Notes: a model not told the origin generated them from the letters alone. A stretch of DNA of 64,000 nt from Kuschelorhynchus macadamiae (GCA_030620095.1 JAUTXW010005180.1:849501-913500); one strand, 5' to 3'. Positions 10,502 to 47,235 are shown, counted from the stretch's first letter. Numbers and translations are program-made.

Positions 10502-10536
10502 TAGATTTATAGACTACTTGAATAGTCTATAAATCT
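10502..10536. repeat. Short palindrome at the insertion target (13-bp arms)
   Basis: AGATTTATAGACT at 10502-10514 is followed, after 9 bases, by its exact reverse complement AGTCTATAAATCT at 10524-10536. The second arm recurs at 10798-10810 on the far side of the inserted inverted repeat. Confidence 0.85.
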
Positions 10537-10619
10537 AACATAAAACGGAAGCTTTCACGGCTTTGGTCAATTAAGAAATCATGGTTCTTGGGATTAGACC
10601 GTGTCAAATTGAAATTACT

Positions 10620-10662
10620 ATCCGACGTTTCGCCTTCGATTGCACGAAGCCTCTTCAGGGAT
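10620..10662 (-). ncRNA. Hammerhead-ribozyme-like motif, left arm
   Basis: On the minus strand the same core reads CTGAAGA, a stem II with CTTCG against CGAAG, then GAAAC-GTC. Here stem I is fully Watson-Crick (ATCC with GGAT). The changes relative to the right arm largely keep pairing in stems I and II, which argues for a folded RNA rather than chance. Confidence 0.55.
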
Positions 10663-10706
10663 CTTTACTCCACGAGATCTGAACACTGAATGTGTATGCA
10701 GTAAAG

Positions 10707-10749
10707 ATCTCTGAAGATGCCTCGGGCAATCGAAGGCGAAACGTCGGGT
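10707..10749 (+). ncRNA. Hammerhead-ribozyme-like motif, right arm
   Basis: Core CTGAAGA (10711-10717; consensus CUGANGA), a stem II formed by GCC-TCG against CGA-A-GGC with a six-base loop, then GAAAC (10738-10742) directly followed by GTC (10743-10745). Flanks ATCT and GGGT pair as a 4-bp stem I with two G-U pairs. Stem III is reduced to essentially one pair, which I recall as typical of Penelope-like hammerheads. Activity is not shown. Confidence 0.55.
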
Positions 10750-10810
10750 AGTAATTATAATTTGACATGGTCTAATCCCAAGAATCATGATTTCTTAAGT
10801 CTATAAATCT

Positions 10811-11558
10811 GTTGTTAGACTTATTTTAAAACTTAATAATTTTGGGAATGCACCAGTTATTAAAAGAGCTTTTAAATATTTCTATTTAATCTTTTTCTCT
10901 AAATAGTGCGGAGCAGAAATAATCCATTTTAAAAAGAAAGAAGTAATATGGGTTTCAATTCCCAAATCGCAAAAAAGTGTTTGGATTATAAAATAAGCAA
11001 AATATAACCTATAATAATGCAATTCAGAAAATAATATGCTGAATAATATGTAAAATACATCGCTTCGGCGCTAAATAAAACTCTCAAATCGCAAAAACAT
11101 GTGATTTCCTGTAAATATCCGTTTGTTTTATAAATAATGATTAAAATACACTGCCTGCCTTGAACGCCGATATTTATTAACTCTGGTTAAACGGTGATGC
11201 ATATCACCATGCGCATATTTTGCTCAAGCTGACAGGTTTTTGATTCTATCACGATGTCAACGGGATAAATCTTTCAGGATCCCAAAGATACTAATTCAGG
11301 ATTCACGAAATAGTGATAACACTAAGTACCAGAGGCATTTTCGGGAAAATGTGAAATGAGTTTTAGTTAGACAAAGACAAAAAGAAGATTCGAAAGGATA
11401 TAGAGCGTAACTCACAGACTTTTTTACATTATTCCTAAGTGCTTCTCAAACTTTAATAAGATGGCCAGAAATGTTTCTCCAGATCATCGACTGGTATAAT
11501 ATTTACATTACATTGATTATTATCAATAATAGCAAATAATATACAAAATATCAAATTC
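10811..11558. other. Intergenic, nothing recognised
   Basis: AT-rich sequence with no supported exon or element. Confidence 0.4.
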
Positions 11559-11705
11559 ATGTATCTGAGGAGCATGGGAACCGCCAGGGTGTGCATTGTA
11601 ATCTCCGAGTTTACGGCCCGCATGTACATGATGCGTATTTATTTAAATTCATGGAAATTTCTCCAATCAGATTTCTTCGAGAGATGTAAGTCGTTTTCAC
11701 AATAA
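11559..11705 (+). other. GC-richer island with overlapping short ORFs on both strands
   Basis: The plus strand has a 48-residue ORF from the ATG at 11559. The minus strand has a 58-residue ORF starting at the complement of about 11632 and running leftward. The block around 11572-11632 is clearly GC-richer than its surroundings (agcatgggaaccgccaggg). Neither ORF is recognised. It may be a fragment of an old element or an isolated exon. Confidence 0.25.
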
Positions 11706-12728
11706 TAGTGTTAATAATTAATATTCACAATGCCCATTACTGCTCAAATTACAATCCTCACACGATACAAGAGATACATCCCTTATTTACATTTATGTTA
11801 CAGTTATACATTTTTGGTGTCGTTTACTTAATGGATATTTAATTAAAGTGCTTTTTTATGAATATACTGTAACACGCCAACGATGTATTTTACCCAATTT
11901 CACGCAAAAAAAGCTTCGATGGTGTGACAGCAAAAATATGCTTTACATCATGATATGCACCTTGTAATAATTTCAGCAACAGCTTTTCTCATGTATGGAT
12001 TGGTAATGGACCAACATTACCATCCCATTCCCATGACTTGACCCTTTAATTAGTATTAACTTGAGAGTTTTTTATGTACTTTTGTAACTAGTATTGCACA
12101 TAAAAATATTTCATTACCTATTTTGCAACCTTTCTAATTTTTACATATTATGCAAAATATTAAAACTGATATACTATTTTGTCTACAACTAAGTGGGGAT
12201 ACAAGTATAATGAAAAATATTGGGAGGTACAACTGAAAAAAGAGATTGGTGGATTTTGTTGGTTGATTAAACTTTTATTAAATTTGCCGCTATGAGATAG
12301 AATTACTTATTCGTCTAGAAACGTGTTTTTGATATATTTTACAAAACTGCCACTCAATTTGAAAAATAGGAAGGAACAATTTGGTCCCTAGTACACAAAT
12401 ACCCTTCAACTAAAGCTTAATAAAGCCATTAATGACTCTATGTACGCGAAGACATATATGCCAATGGATGGTGGCACGCTGAAAGAAATTGGCAAATAGT
12501 TGATTCTTGGTCCAAGTCAATTTTAATCTAAGTAAACATGGCTTTTCTAATTGTTAACTGGTTGCCACTGTTACATAACAATTATTTTTAACCAAATAAT
12601 AGTTAGTTTAAAAAAAATTATACTCAAGTGACCGAGAAAATTGTTTAAGTTAGGAAGAATCATCAAATATCAACAATAAAATTCATTTGTCACTTAACAA
12701 GTGAAATTGCAAAACATTGTCGTTGCAG

Positions 12729-12832
12729 GAGGAAAATTCAAAATTACGATTTTTATTAAATAAATATAGAGGTAGAGATATAATCGATCCATATTTTTCA
12801 ATAATTCTCAATGCGATTGAGGAGAAAGAAAG
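12729..12832 (+). CDS. Unidentified gene, penultimate exon
   Basis: The acceptor is gttgcag (12722-12728) and the donor is GTTAGT (12833). Only one frame is open. It encodes 34 codons plus two bases, a highly charged helical segment beginning EENSKLRFLLNKYRG and containing DIIDPYF. The remaining AG joins the first base of the exon at 12975 to keep the frame open to a stop, so splice signals, phase and composition agree. The helix pattern suggests a coiled-coil protein. I do not recognise the family and found no upstream exon by eye between 5000 and 12728. Confidence 0.6.
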
Positions 12833-12974
12833 GTTAGTACATTAGGTTGTAAAGCATAAGTAGAAGAATATTGTTAACAGTTAACATGTTTATACTATAA
12901 ATATTTTCATGTTTATGTATTTATTCATGATCCTACCTGCTATCATTAAATAAAATTGTATTTACACTTTACAG

Positions 12975-13068
12975 TTTATTTAAGGAACAGCCAAAACCGA
13001 AAATTGATAATCTTCTCTCAAAGTCTAATTTTGCAATTTACAATTGCGGATTTACAACCATAAAAAAA
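12975..13068 (+). CDS. Unidentified gene, terminal exon
   Basis: The acceptor is tttacag (12968-12974). The split codon AG|T is completed, then about 30 codons run to TGA at 13066-13068. The tail is Lys/Pro-rich and then more hydrophobic (FAIYNCGFTT). The intron between the two exons is only 142 bp. The gene ends about 970 bp upstream of the nicotinamidase ATG and is co-oriented with it. The upstream part is probably spread over the 5-12.7 kb interval; the function is unknown. Confidence 0.55.
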
Positions 13069-13689
13069 TGAAATTTTAATGTTGAATTAAAAGAGTGAAC
13101 ATTTAGGAATATTGATAAGATATGAATAAAAAGAAAATGTGGTCGACAAAACGTTACTGCAGCGTCGTAACCAGTGCCCCTAAATCTACCAATGTGGCAA
13201 ACATCTTTAAAATCCACCATGGTAAGTAAAACAATTACTCATAGTCCTTTATTTGCAGAGGGTCACATATATATTTACAACCATTTTCAAACCTTATGTT
13301 GAAATTAATAAAAATCTACGTATTGAAACGTGATTGAACCTGACTAAACCACATACAAAATAATTAAAGAGAGAAGTTTTGTTACTTTTACTTGTAATTT
13401 TTTGGTCCTGGCCTCCTGAAAATCTGTGAGTTTGAAGTTAGGCATAATGATGCTAAGGAATTAATTTGTAAATTTTATTAAAAATATTGTTTATTTTTGT
13501 TACAGATATCGGTCAGTCAGTCTTCACTTTTTTAAATTTAACAACATTGGTAAATTAATAATTCGACATGCTTAGTAAGACATTATTCAGCAATTCTCTT
13601 AATCTCTTATCTCAAATTGCATCGCTATTTATGTCGAGTATTATACTTTATTTAGATTAATCTCGGAATCTGCGTATAGATTTCAGTAG
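13069..13689. other. Spacer between the unidentified gene and the nicotinamidase promoter
   Basis: AT-rich with no exon recognised. It probably holds the 3'UTR of the gene ending at 13068. Confidence 0.45.
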
Positions 13690-14034
13690 ATGGTGTTCTA
13701 TGACCGGGAAACCGTATAACGCGAATTTTAACAGCAGCGTCACGCCAACTCGAGCTGATATTTTGGTGTTCCTTAACTTTTTAACGGTTTGAAGTTTTCG
13801 GGTCGAAAATACTATGCGTCCACACGTGTACTGTTACCGATTACCGCATAGACGGCTGCGACGTCAGATAACGTCATCGTTTAACGACTTATCCGTTTAA
13901 TCTTCCCGGTTGCTCGAAAACTCCGGCGTCACTTGAAGTGTTTTCGCCGCTAGACACTAGGCGGCAGCAGCGTCATCGCTGGAGCAACCTTAGTTACTCT
14001 GTGCTTGGCGCCTTACATTTCTTTTGGCAGCGTT
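13690..14034 (+). promoter_or_regulatory. CpG-richer promoter and 5'UTR of the nicotinamidase gene
   Basis: The block has many CpG dinucleotides against an AT-rich background and ends at the start codon. It contains an E-box CACGTG at 13823-13828 and two CRE-like half sites (gacgtca and aacgtca, about 13860-13876). No clear TATA box is seen at a usual distance, which suits a housekeeping-type promoter. The transcription start is not determined. Confidence 0.5.
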
Positions 14035-39983
<25,949 letters not shown>

Positions 39984-40290
39984 TTTCTTGCAAAATATAT
40001 TGTAAAATGTAGAAAATATTAACGGTTTTGTAATTAGGAAGATGCGGCTCAGTATTTTACTTGTAAATTAGTCGTGGAAAAATCTATACCGTTTATAGAC
40101 ACAATATTTATTTGAAATGCTGATTTTCCCAGAGTATCAAAATGGGTCTAAGTACAATAATATTTACTGTAATGATTATTGTTGAGTAAATTAATGAATA
40201 ATGCAGTGAGTTTAAGTGTGTTCCATTTTGTGAAACAATGTACTTAATTTACATAGTTGTAAAATTAAATAAATATTTTCTTTTCTTAGG
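39984..40290 (+). other. Naam: Nicotinamidase 3'UTR with poly(A) signal
   Basis: AT-rich sequence with a canonical AATAAA at 40268-40273. The cleavage site is probably 10-30 bases further on. Confidence 0.6.
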
Positions 40291-40914
40291 CATATAATAT
40301 TTCCATAATTTACTCAATCAATAGTAAGAAAAAAATATGGTACATACCATTTTTAGGTCGAATATGAATACATAATAAAGTGTCTATACCGATGTGTATT
40401 CTATTCAGTTATTTCAGCGGTTTAACCAGAGTTGGGACGGCGAATTATTGGGAGGCCTTAACTAATTATTTTACTATAATGCTTGGCTCCGTGATATGTA
40501 GCATAGAAGCTCTATTTTACTAATTTTTCCTGACATAAATCTATTAAATTAAGAGAGAAAGGGTTTATTATTTTGCTCTTAGTCATTAATATAAGCCTAA
40601 ATATCTCCGCATAAACAGAAGTTTGATTATCGTTCTTAATGTTACTCAAGAGAACTTAGTATTGTATCTCTTTAGTTATTTTGCCAATAAAATTATAAAA
40701 TACATAGTTTTTTATTATCTTGAATTCTAAACCTGTCTAAGATATTCTTGACACGATGATGAATACAATGACAATGTAAGTGTCTTTATAGATAAAATAC
40801 AAAAAGTATTTACAACACATAGTATAAACTTTAAATGAATTTAAATACTGAACATTAGCATATTATATGAATTAACTAATAAAACAACCGTAACAAGTTA
40901 TGAATTGTTTCCTT
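40290..40914. other. Intergenic, nothing recognised
   Basis: AT-rich DNA downstream of the nicotinamidase gene. Confidence 0.45.
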
Positions 40915-42000
40915 TTACGAGGGAAGTATTGTAATCGTAAAAAAATATCCACCGAGATTTTTCAGATCTTTACGTTTCAAGGTTCCTTAATACCGAAAAA
41001 CATGTTTTCTCAATTCCGTCGGTTTGTATGTTCGCGGCATAGGTAAAAAATTACTTACCGATTGGCCTTAAATTTTGGTCAAAAATGGCGGCTTAATTAA
41101 ATGTTTAAAAATTCAGCCTGAATGGACTGATTTCAAATTTTCTGCCATACCTAATTGTGGTATAGAGATGAACTAGTTAAACTGTGGTACTAATTCAAGA
41201 TAACGGAACAAAATGGCGGCCAAATAAAATGTTTGTCATGGTGAAAATATCACCCTCTGAGGTTTTACATATCTTTATATTTTAGCGCCCCTAGATGCAA
41301 AAAAATATGTTTTATCAATTCTCTCGGTCCGTCTGTCGGTTTGCCTGTCACTGCGCGGCATAACTTAAAAACTACTTATCAGATCGAGTTCAAATCTTAG
41401 TAAAAAATTGTGGATCATTTGACCAGATGACAGGTCAGATGTGCTGGTAATATTTTGGTAAAAATCCAATATGCCGAAACAAGATGGCTGTCTAGTGAAA
41501 CGTTAAAAAAATTATTACTAAAAAAACTAATTATATATCCAATTTACCTCAAATTTTGCACAAAAATCATGTGTTACATACAAAAGAATTGGTAAGAATT
41601 TGGTATGACTATAAGACAGCAAAACAAAATGGAGGCCTAAAATGTCTAAAAAATCAGCCTGAAAAACTACTTATTAGATTTATTTCAAATTATGTGCAAG
41701 CATTAAACGTGATATAGAGATATACTGGTTAAGTTGTGGTACGAATTCAAGATGGCGGAACAAAATGTCGGCAAAATATTTACTTTGCATTAAAAATATA
41801 TATGTGATATAGGGATAAACTGGTATGTCATGGTGAAAACTACTTATTGAATTTATTTTAAACTATCCCCAAAAATCAAGTGCGGAATAAGTAGAAACTG
41901 GTAAAATATTGGTAGGAATCCAATATGATGGAACAAAATGGTGTTCCAAAAAAAATGTTTAAAAAGACAGTATAAATGTGTTACGAAATGACTATGTACT
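40915..42000 (+). repeat. Dispersed noncoding repeat family A, longest copy, internally repetitive
   Basis: It begins ttttacgagggaagtattg. It then repeats, at roughly 140-160 bp intervals, blocks such as gcggcataacttaaaaacta, ttcaaattttg...aaaaatc, tgtggtac/gaattcaagat and ggaacaaaatggcggcc. Copies in reverse orientation lie at 19000-19570 and 59600-60070. Confidence 0.7.
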
Positions 42001-42399
42001 GAACTACATTGGGTCATATTTTACTATTCACAATAAAAGGCAAAAATTCATAACGAGGTAAGTTCCGGGTAAAGTAAATTTACCGATTCTTTTATTTCTA
42101 AGTGTTTTAATTTTATAAGGTCCTATTTTCGCAGAAGCTTGTATGCAGTACTTTCTACCAATGACGGAAATTACTTCTTTTCACTTCCTTAATAACATGA
42201 AAAAAATAATGGTTTACCCCCTCTTGTTGTTTCATCGTAGTTGAAGAGATCGGGCCTACCCATGAACGATGAAACAAAGCAACTAAGAAGGAGAAAGCTT
42301 TAATTGGATTTTGGTTGGCACCGTTTTTTACATGTTGCTAAAGAGGTAACACTAATTTTAATAAGGCCAATATTTGCACTCAGTGTCTAAGGTCTTTTG

Positions 42400-42650
42400 A
42401 TTTTTAAGGCAGGGTGCAGACGTTCTGTCAACTAAAGGAGGTTCATTCCTTTGGGTTGTTTTGATTGGGAATTAGAAATAAAGCCATTTATTTGAAAGTA
42501 GATAAAATGAGTTTTATTTTTCACACACACGATAACATGCCTGTTGCATCCGTATGCCAAACAAAACTGAAAATGCAATGTTGCTAGATTGAGCACAAAG
42601 AAGTAGGAGCTAAGAACAACTTTTCAAAACAATACATTACCCAATACTCC
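42400..42650 (-). repeat. Candidate 3' LTR of the copia element
   Basis: On the minus strand a purine tract AAAAAGTGGGAG (complement of 42648-42659) follows the RNase H end, as a polypurine tract should. It is followed by TATTGGGTAATG, close to the TG-start of a copia LTR, and by AATAAAAC (complement of 42511-42518) as poly(A) signal. The distal boundary is uncertain and no second LTR is present for comparison. Confidence 0.45.
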
Positions 42651-42794
42651 CACTTTTTGTAAAGTTTTCAAACAAAATAATCAAATAAACAATAAGTAAG
42701 TAAATCTTACTGTCTACTTATTTCAACTACCTATATACTTATTTTTAACACAAATCTTATTACGTAAATTTTCAAAAACATTTTTACAGAGAGC

Positions 42795-44300
42795 TTAAGT
42801 AAAAATATCAGCTTCTTGAAAAACAGTGTTTATGTATTTAGGCAAGATCAGACCACTATCAAATTTCTCACGAATAAAATGAAATTTTACGTCAATATGT
42901 TTTAACCTCTGGTTGAACTCAGAGCTGTTCACAAGTTTGATCGCACTTTGATTGTTTATATATAAAGTCATAGGTAGTACTAACGTGTCTTTTTCATGAA
43001 TGTCTCTGAGAAGTTGATGTAGCCACAAACTTTCTTTTACAGCACTACAAGCAGCCACATACTCCGCCTCAGTTGTAGATAGAGAAACAGTGCTTTGTTT
43101 TCTGCTTGACCAGGTAACAGGTCCTCCTGATAGTTTGAACAAATATCCACTTGTCGATTTTCGCGTAGCACGATCGCCTGCATAATCTGAGTCGCAAAAA
43201 CCATATAGAGCACTGTCAGAAGCATCTTGTTGTAGATATAATATTCCATAATCTGCGGTTCCAATTAAATATCGTATGACACGCTTAATTCCTCTCCAAT
43301 GTGCTTTTGTGGGGCTGTTGACAAACCTACTGAGAACTCCCACTGCGTGTGAAATATCTGGACGTGCCACAGTCGCCAAAAATAGCAAGGATCCAATAGC
43401 CTGTCGGTAGGGCACTTCATCCTCAGATAAAACATATTCTGCCTGAGCAGTAAGATCGGTGGATGGATCTTCTGGAGTGGAACAGGAATTTGCATTTTCC
43501 AATCCGAATTTTGAAATTATCTGTTTAATGTAGCTCTTTTGATTAATAAATATCGAGCCTGTCAATGGATTTCTTTGTATTTCTACACCAACATAATATG
43601 AGAGTTCACATATAGTAACATCAAATTCTGATTTGAGCTGCTTGTAAAATTACCTCTTTACTCTCAGAAATAACCAGTCCATCATCAACAAATATAACTA
43701 GAATAACTTTAATTTTATGTACAAATCCAGTATATACACACCTATCTGATTCACATCTTTTGAAACCATATTGATCTAAAAACTGATGAAACCTTCTGTT
43801 CCAGCAGCGTGGAGCCTGTTTCAGCCCATACAGAGACTTGTTGAGTTTGCAGACAACATCAGAATAACTTTCACCTTGTTTCAAGCCTTCGGGTATATAC
43901 ATGTACACGTCTTCATCCAATTCACCATATAAAAATGCAGTTTTTATATCAAACTGCATTAATTCATAACAGTTTTGCGCCGCGACAGCTAACAACACAC
44001 GTATAGAATCGTAACGAGTTGTGGGAGCAAATATTTCCTGATAGTCACTTCCGGCTGTTTGCGAGCATTTAGGTCTAGGCACAAGATACCATGTTTGATT
44101 TTTATCTAGCGCCTTCAGCTCTTCGTTTATCGCCCCTTTCCATTGCGAAATATCTGGGGAGGCAAGAGATTCGTCGTAAGTTTGGGGTACATTTGTTTCA
44201 GCAAAATTTAATTCATAGTCCGTGTATTTCGCTGGTACTCAGATACTTCTAGAAGGCCTCAGTACTGGTTCCTCTGGTTCTGTTTGCTCATCGTCTAGAT
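42795..44300 (-). pseudogene. Copia reverse transcriptase and RNase H
   Basis: RT motifs are WYLVPRPK, MQFDIKTAFLYGELDEDVYM (first Asp) and VIFVDDGLV (FVDD in place of the usual YVDD), at 44082-43621. After one frame break near 43620-43565 comes the RNase H/connection region with YRQAIGSLLFLA, RPDISHAVGVLSRF, GFCDSDYAGDRATRKSTSGY and STTEAEYVA, intact to 42795. The stop there replaces the usual ADIFTK continuation (QEADIFT-stop), so the last residues are cut. Confidence 0.9.
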
Positions 44301-45954
44301 CATATTCATTATTTTCGGGCTGAATTATTTACTTCGTTGCTGTCATTATCAAAACAACAATCGTCTTCGTCGAAACGCATGGTCGCGGATTGGTTGCTCG
44401 CTGACAGATTGTCTGCGGCGTTGCCAGCTCCACTACCCGATTTCTCCAAATTCTCGTGAAAAATTATGTTTCGAGAAATAGTGATTTTTCTCGTCACAGG
44501 ATCGAAAAGGCTATAGTTCGTGGAGTTGTTATCGTACCCGACAAAAATCAGCTTTCTACTTTTTTGGTTAAGTTTTGTGCGTTTAATGTCCGGTATATGG
44601 GCGAACGCATCACAACCGAATATTTTTAGGTGTCCCAAAAATGGCTTCTGATTCGTCCAGATTTCGTACGGCGTCGACCCGATTGTCTGTTTGGTTGGCG
44701 TTCGACTTAATATTAAATTAAAATTAAAATATATACCGCCGTATTTACGGCCTCTGCCCACAAATATTTTGCCACGTCGTTTTGACACATCATTGAACGA
44801 GCACTTTCAACAATTGTTCTATTATCGCGTTCTGCCCGCGCGTTTTGTTCCCGGGTGTAGGGGGCAGCCAGTTCCAGGGTTATACCTTCCTGCAAAAAGT
44901 AGTTTTTAAAATCAGTGTTGGTATATTCGGTACCATTGTCCACATGTAAGACACCGACCGATTTTCCGAACTTGTTTTTCATTTTATTATTATAAATTTT
45001 AAAACACTCCAACGCGTCCAATTTGTGTTTTAAAAATAAACCACCCTATACCCTGAACATTCCTCTTTCATTAGCATAAAGTACCTCGCACCTGACACAG
45101 ATGGTACGTTCATAGGACCGCACAGATCGCTGTACACTCGTTCGCCGAGATTTAATTTAATATGTTCTTTGTTTTGATTAAACGGTAACTTGTGACTTTT
45201 TCCGAGCGCACACGCTTCACAAAAGAACTTGTCTGTCACTTAAATTTATCCCGCTTACATAGCCCTTTTCGGCCATGGTACATATCGACGCAATGTTCAA
45301 ATGGCCTAGTCTTTGATGCCACACTTTTAGACTGTCCTGTAGCACTGTATTAGCGAAATTTACTATTGTACGAAACAACATTTTGTAGGTGTTGTTACTG
45401 TCCTTTACAGCTACTGCGACCACTCCGCTACTGTCTAAAATTTCTGCGTGCGTATTCTGTTTTATTATTTTCATGTTCTTCCCAGTAACCACTCCTTCAG
45501 AAAATAAATTTCTTTTCAAGTCAGGCACATACAGTACGTCGTTGATTGAGGCATTCCGCCACTCACCATTTAGTAGTTTTTGGATTCTAATGGTGCCCCT
45601 ACCTTTTACTTGAATTCTTTGACCATTCCCTAAAACAACAGAATTGTTTGTGTTTTCATCCAGACTCTCGAAAAATTCCTTTTTATGGCACATATGCGCT
45701 GATGCGCCGCTGTCCATAAGCCAGTGATCATCCCACGTCATACTAACGGACATGAATTCATCTCCTTCGACATTGAAGGCAGATTCTTGCACTCCAATAA
45801 ATGCCGAGTCAGAATTCATTTTCCTGTCACCTCCGCCATTTCTTCTGCTATTGTTGAAACGGTTGAGATTTTCACGCGATTGAAATCTATCCGTCTCATT
45901 CGAATTTTGCTTATTTTCATTAGCGTCGTCTCTCTTCTCCCTGCAGTTTCTCAT
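44300..45954 (-). pseudogene. Copia protease and integrase
   Basis: The protease active site is in HWLMDSGASAHMC (about 45725). The integrase HHCC zinc domain is VWHQRLGHLN...CEACALGKSH, interrupted by a break near 45240. The catalytic DDE comprises YSDLCGPM (about 45135), HVDNGTEY (about 44945) and the Glu in NARAERDNRTIVE (about 44835). GKS-type C-terminal sequences (FGCDAFAHIPDIKRTKLNQK) follow. Frame changes occur near 45240, 45025 and 44715. All catalytic residues are still visible. Confidence 0.88.
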
Positions 45955-46525
45955 AATGTGACTCTCTTTTTACACCTGTAACAGATGACATTTGAGTGCG
46001 TTCCCTTCTTCTCTTTCGAATTCTTTACCGACAGCGTTGCCATTGCGACTTCGGATTCTTCGTAGGCGGTAAGATTATTTTCCTCGTCGAGAAGTCTTGA
46101 CGTCAGATTGGCAATGTTCTGTTTTGAGTCATCCAATGAGAGCCATGCTTGTTGAAAATTTCGAAACTTGGGAGGCAAGGTGCTAATTATTTTCATCATG
46201 ATTACGGCTTCATTTATTTGCTCGCCGCTTCCTTGATATGCTTCGCAAGGCTTTCTACTTTTGCAATATGCTGTGCAATGGAGTCGTTTGCATCCATTTT
46301 ATATTGGTGAAACCTTTCGTGCACTATCATCTTATTGGTTTCGCTCTTCTGAAGATATATGGAGTCGAGTTTATCTAATATTTCTTTACTTCTTTCGCAA
46401 TTTTCAATCAGCGTTATCTGATTAAACTCCATCGATGCAGTCAGGATATACATAGCCTGCGCATCCTTTTTGAGCCATATTTCTTGCTCATCGGCGTTGT
46501 TTTCCGGCATATTTTTTGACCCATC
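45951..46525 (-). pseudogene. Copia Gag with zinc knuckle (truncated)
   Basis: It begins mid-Gag (the sense frame already reads GSKNMPENNADEQEIW, so the ATG at 46510 is internal). It contains the usual Gag helix region (MIVHERFHQYKM) and ISTLPPKFRNF. A frameshift near 46215 separates the two halves, and another near 45955 splits the CCHC knuckle (CYRCKKR, then MRNCREK). The N-terminus is lost at the mariner junction. Confidence 0.85.
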
Positions 46526-47235
46526 AGCGATGCCCCAGATACACCAACGATTTAAAATATTCCCAGAAAAAATAATCTAGACAATTTAATTCGGGTGACC
46601 TTGGCTGCCATTGCCATGGTCGAGGTTCACCTATCCAACGGTTTTTCTATTGTTGTTTTAAAAACTCCCTTACATCCAAACTAAAATTTGGCGGTGCACT
46701 ATCATGCATAAACCAGATTTGGTATCTTAGTTCAAGTGGTACTCCTCTAAAGGCACAGGGAGCTCTTCTTCTAAATTTTGACGATAATACTGTCAGTTCC
46801 ATCTTCCTGGCAGGAAAAATTGCCCAATAACGTCAGCCCACACATTTACTGTAAATTGTTCCTGGAAATGATTTTCGGCTATCGCATAATTTTCTTTTGC
46901 TCAAAAATGATTATTATGAAAATTTCTGATGGCATTTCTCGAAAAACTTGTCTCATCACTAAATAAAATTTTATTTCCAAAAAATGGGTTTTGAGCCAAC
47001 ATTTGAAAATTTAATCGGAATGAAAAATCACGCGAGGGGAATTGTTCAAATTATCCATTAAAATTTGATAAACAAGTACAGGTGAAATGTTTAACGTTGC
47101 CACAATTTTCCTTGCACTTGTACCTGGTTCGTTTTCTACAGCATTCACAACTGCTTTCTCAATTTGAGTAGTTCTTACAGTGCCACAGATTAACCATACA
47201 GATGCGATTGATGTAAAAGTATTGATATTCTCCGT
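46526..47235 (-). pseudogene. Tc1/mariner-superfamily transposase fragment
   Basis: The minus strand carries FMHDSAPPNFSLDVREFL (second catalytic Asp region), RWIGEPRPWQWQPRSPELN and LDYFFWEYFKSLVY (46540-46720). Upstream (46760-47200) are remnants of the DDE core and HTH. This is the arthropod family with the motif WPPRSPDLTPLDFFLWGxLK. It ends at the exact point where the copia Gag frame begins (about 46525), so its 3' end is missing. Confidence 0.78.

Larger units (their letters stand above)
10537..10797. mobile_element. Inverted-repeat insertion with hammerhead-like cores, 13-bp target duplication
   Basis: Two arms of about 98 bp (10572-10669 and 10701-10798) are near-perfect reverse complements, sharing tcttgggattagacc and gacgtttcgccttcgat. 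The insert is bounded by identical copies of AGTCTATAAATCT (10524-10536 and 10798-10810), which I read as a target-site duplication. About 35 bp at the left end (10537-10571) are outside the arms. It has no coding capacity. The arms resemble oppositely oriented terminal repeats of a Penelope-like or other retroelement that carries hammerhead ribozymes; that assignment is inference. Confidence 0.75.
42795..46525 (-). mobile_element. Ty1/copia retrotransposon, 5'-truncated and frame-broken
   Basis: Gag, protease, integrase, RT and RNase H occur in copia order on the minus strand. The 5' LTR and about the first 50-60 Gag residues are absent; at about 46525 the sequence switches to a mariner-like transposase fragment. 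The pol part is fairly well preserved (long open stretches of 256, 245, 159 and 153 codons), so the insertion is not very old. Separate entries describe the protein regions. Confidence 0.92.

Noticed and set aside
12729..12832. This exon as nicotinamidase exon 1 or 2 (its phase fits exon 29769)
   Set aside because: It would give a poor EF loop (E-K-E-S-D-G). The exon at 14035-14144 gives a perfect loop and an ATG, and 12729 splices in frame to 12975 with a stop.
44691..44909. Plus-strand ORFs at 44691-44909, 45389-45613 and 45724-45981
   Set aside because: Antisense shadows of the copia integrase, protease and Gag.
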